64,000 nt of DNA from Streptococcus phocae (GTDB taxonomy: Bacteria; Bacillota; Bacilli; Lactobacillales; Streptococcaceae): assembly GCF_001302265.1 (NCBI RefSeq), contig NZ_LHQM01000013.1, positions 1-64,000 on the forward strand, read 5' to 3'. This document shows positions 63,833 to 64,000 of the stretch, piece by piece. How positions within the stretch are numbered: position 1 is the stretch's first letter; each line of letters begins with the position of its first letter. Made by a program: the position numbers and the translations under genes. The notes under the pieces were generated by a model. The model searched no databases. It worked only from the letters and a program-made list of their open reading frames with translations, and had not been told where the DNA came from.

Positions 63833-64000
63833 TGGATAAATTATCAAAACTTGACGCGACATTTTGTCGCTATTACGAGACTCAAAAAACAGTTTCTGCA
63901 GATTTAATAGAGGCAATTCTGTACTCTATCAATGCAGGAGGCAAGCGTATTCGTCCCTTATTACTGCTAGAATTATTAGAAGCTTTTGGGATAGCACTCA
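63832..64000 (+). CDS. ispA: Geranyl/farnesyl diphosphate synthase, 5' part
   Basis: The gene runs off the window. ATG 63832 overlaps the xseB stop. The 56 visible codons start [20 protein letters not shown] and contain INAGGKRIRPLLLLELLEAF, the conserved GGKRIRP region that binds isopentenyl diphosphate. IspA makes C15 or C20 prenyl diphosphates for undecaprenyl and quinone synthesis. The xseA-xseB-ispA order is usual in Firmicutes; the aspartate-rich motifs lie beyond the edge. Confidence 0.9.
   Translation, partial: MDKLSKLDATFCRYYETQKTVSADLIEAILYSINAGGKRIRPLLLLELLEAFGIAL

Overview
The window is a low-GC Firmicute chromosome segment from a pyogenic (beta-haemolytic) Streptococcus. The clearest marker is a complete nine-gene streptolysin S locus, sagA to sagI (27769-36196). 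The housekeeping genes (ftsY, murD-murG-divIB, ftsA-ftsZ-sepF-ylmG-ylmH-divIVA, ileS with a T-box, clpE, folD, xseAB) are also typical of streptococci. The SagA peptide differs from the S. pyogenes sequence as I remember it in leader, core and tail. The sag operon also lies beside different genes than in S. pyogenes. I therefore favour a relative such as S. canis, S. dysgalactiae or S. equi over S. pyogenes itself, but the sequence alone does not settle the species.

Layout. Bases 1-5240 are an accessory junk-yard. It holds remnants of a bacteriocin locus (start of a C39-peptidase exporter and a double-glycine leader), an IS30-family element with frameshift and internal deletion, one intact AT-rich gene for an unrecognised secreted helical protein, a decayed IS3-family element and the C-terminal stub of a serine recombinase. 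From 5345 the core genome begins: two HAD phosphatases and ftsY, a Gfo/Idh oxidoreductase, then an extracellular thiol/methionine-sulfoxide repair set (ccdA, TlpA-like lipoprotein, msrAB) with a YesMN-type two-component system. After that come an MmcQ/EVE protein, asnA, rsmD-coaD-sepM, and a ribose operon rbsR-K-D-A-C-B.

Bases 25131-27375 carry yutD-like, rlmN and vanZ-like genes. The sag locus follows: sagA makes the toxin precursor, SagB/C/D install azoline/azole rings on it, SagE is the CPBP membrane protein implicated in leader removal and immunity, SagF is a membrane protein of unknown role, and SagG/H/I form the ABC exporter. sagA has a highly structured 5' leader and is separated from sagB by a strong inverted repeat, an arrangement suited to making much more precursor message than enzyme message.

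Bases 36252-39346 hold a reduced prepilin peptidase, dpr under a likely PerR site, yqgQ, glucokinase and a rhodanese. A convergent membrane protein gene (39542-40144) is divided from these by a 46-bp perfect palindrome. A 700-base gap without a clear gene follows (36-bp palindrome, two diverged copies of a short repeat, one able to encode a basic 34-residue peptide). Then come typA, the division and cell-wall cluster, ileS, and on the minus strand a DUF1827 gene, a NUDIX hydrolase and clpE, the last preceded by both CtsR and CIRCE-type operators. The window ends in an amino-acid ABC transporter, folD, xseA, xseB and the start of ispA. I saw no tRNA, rRNA, prophage or CRISPR array.
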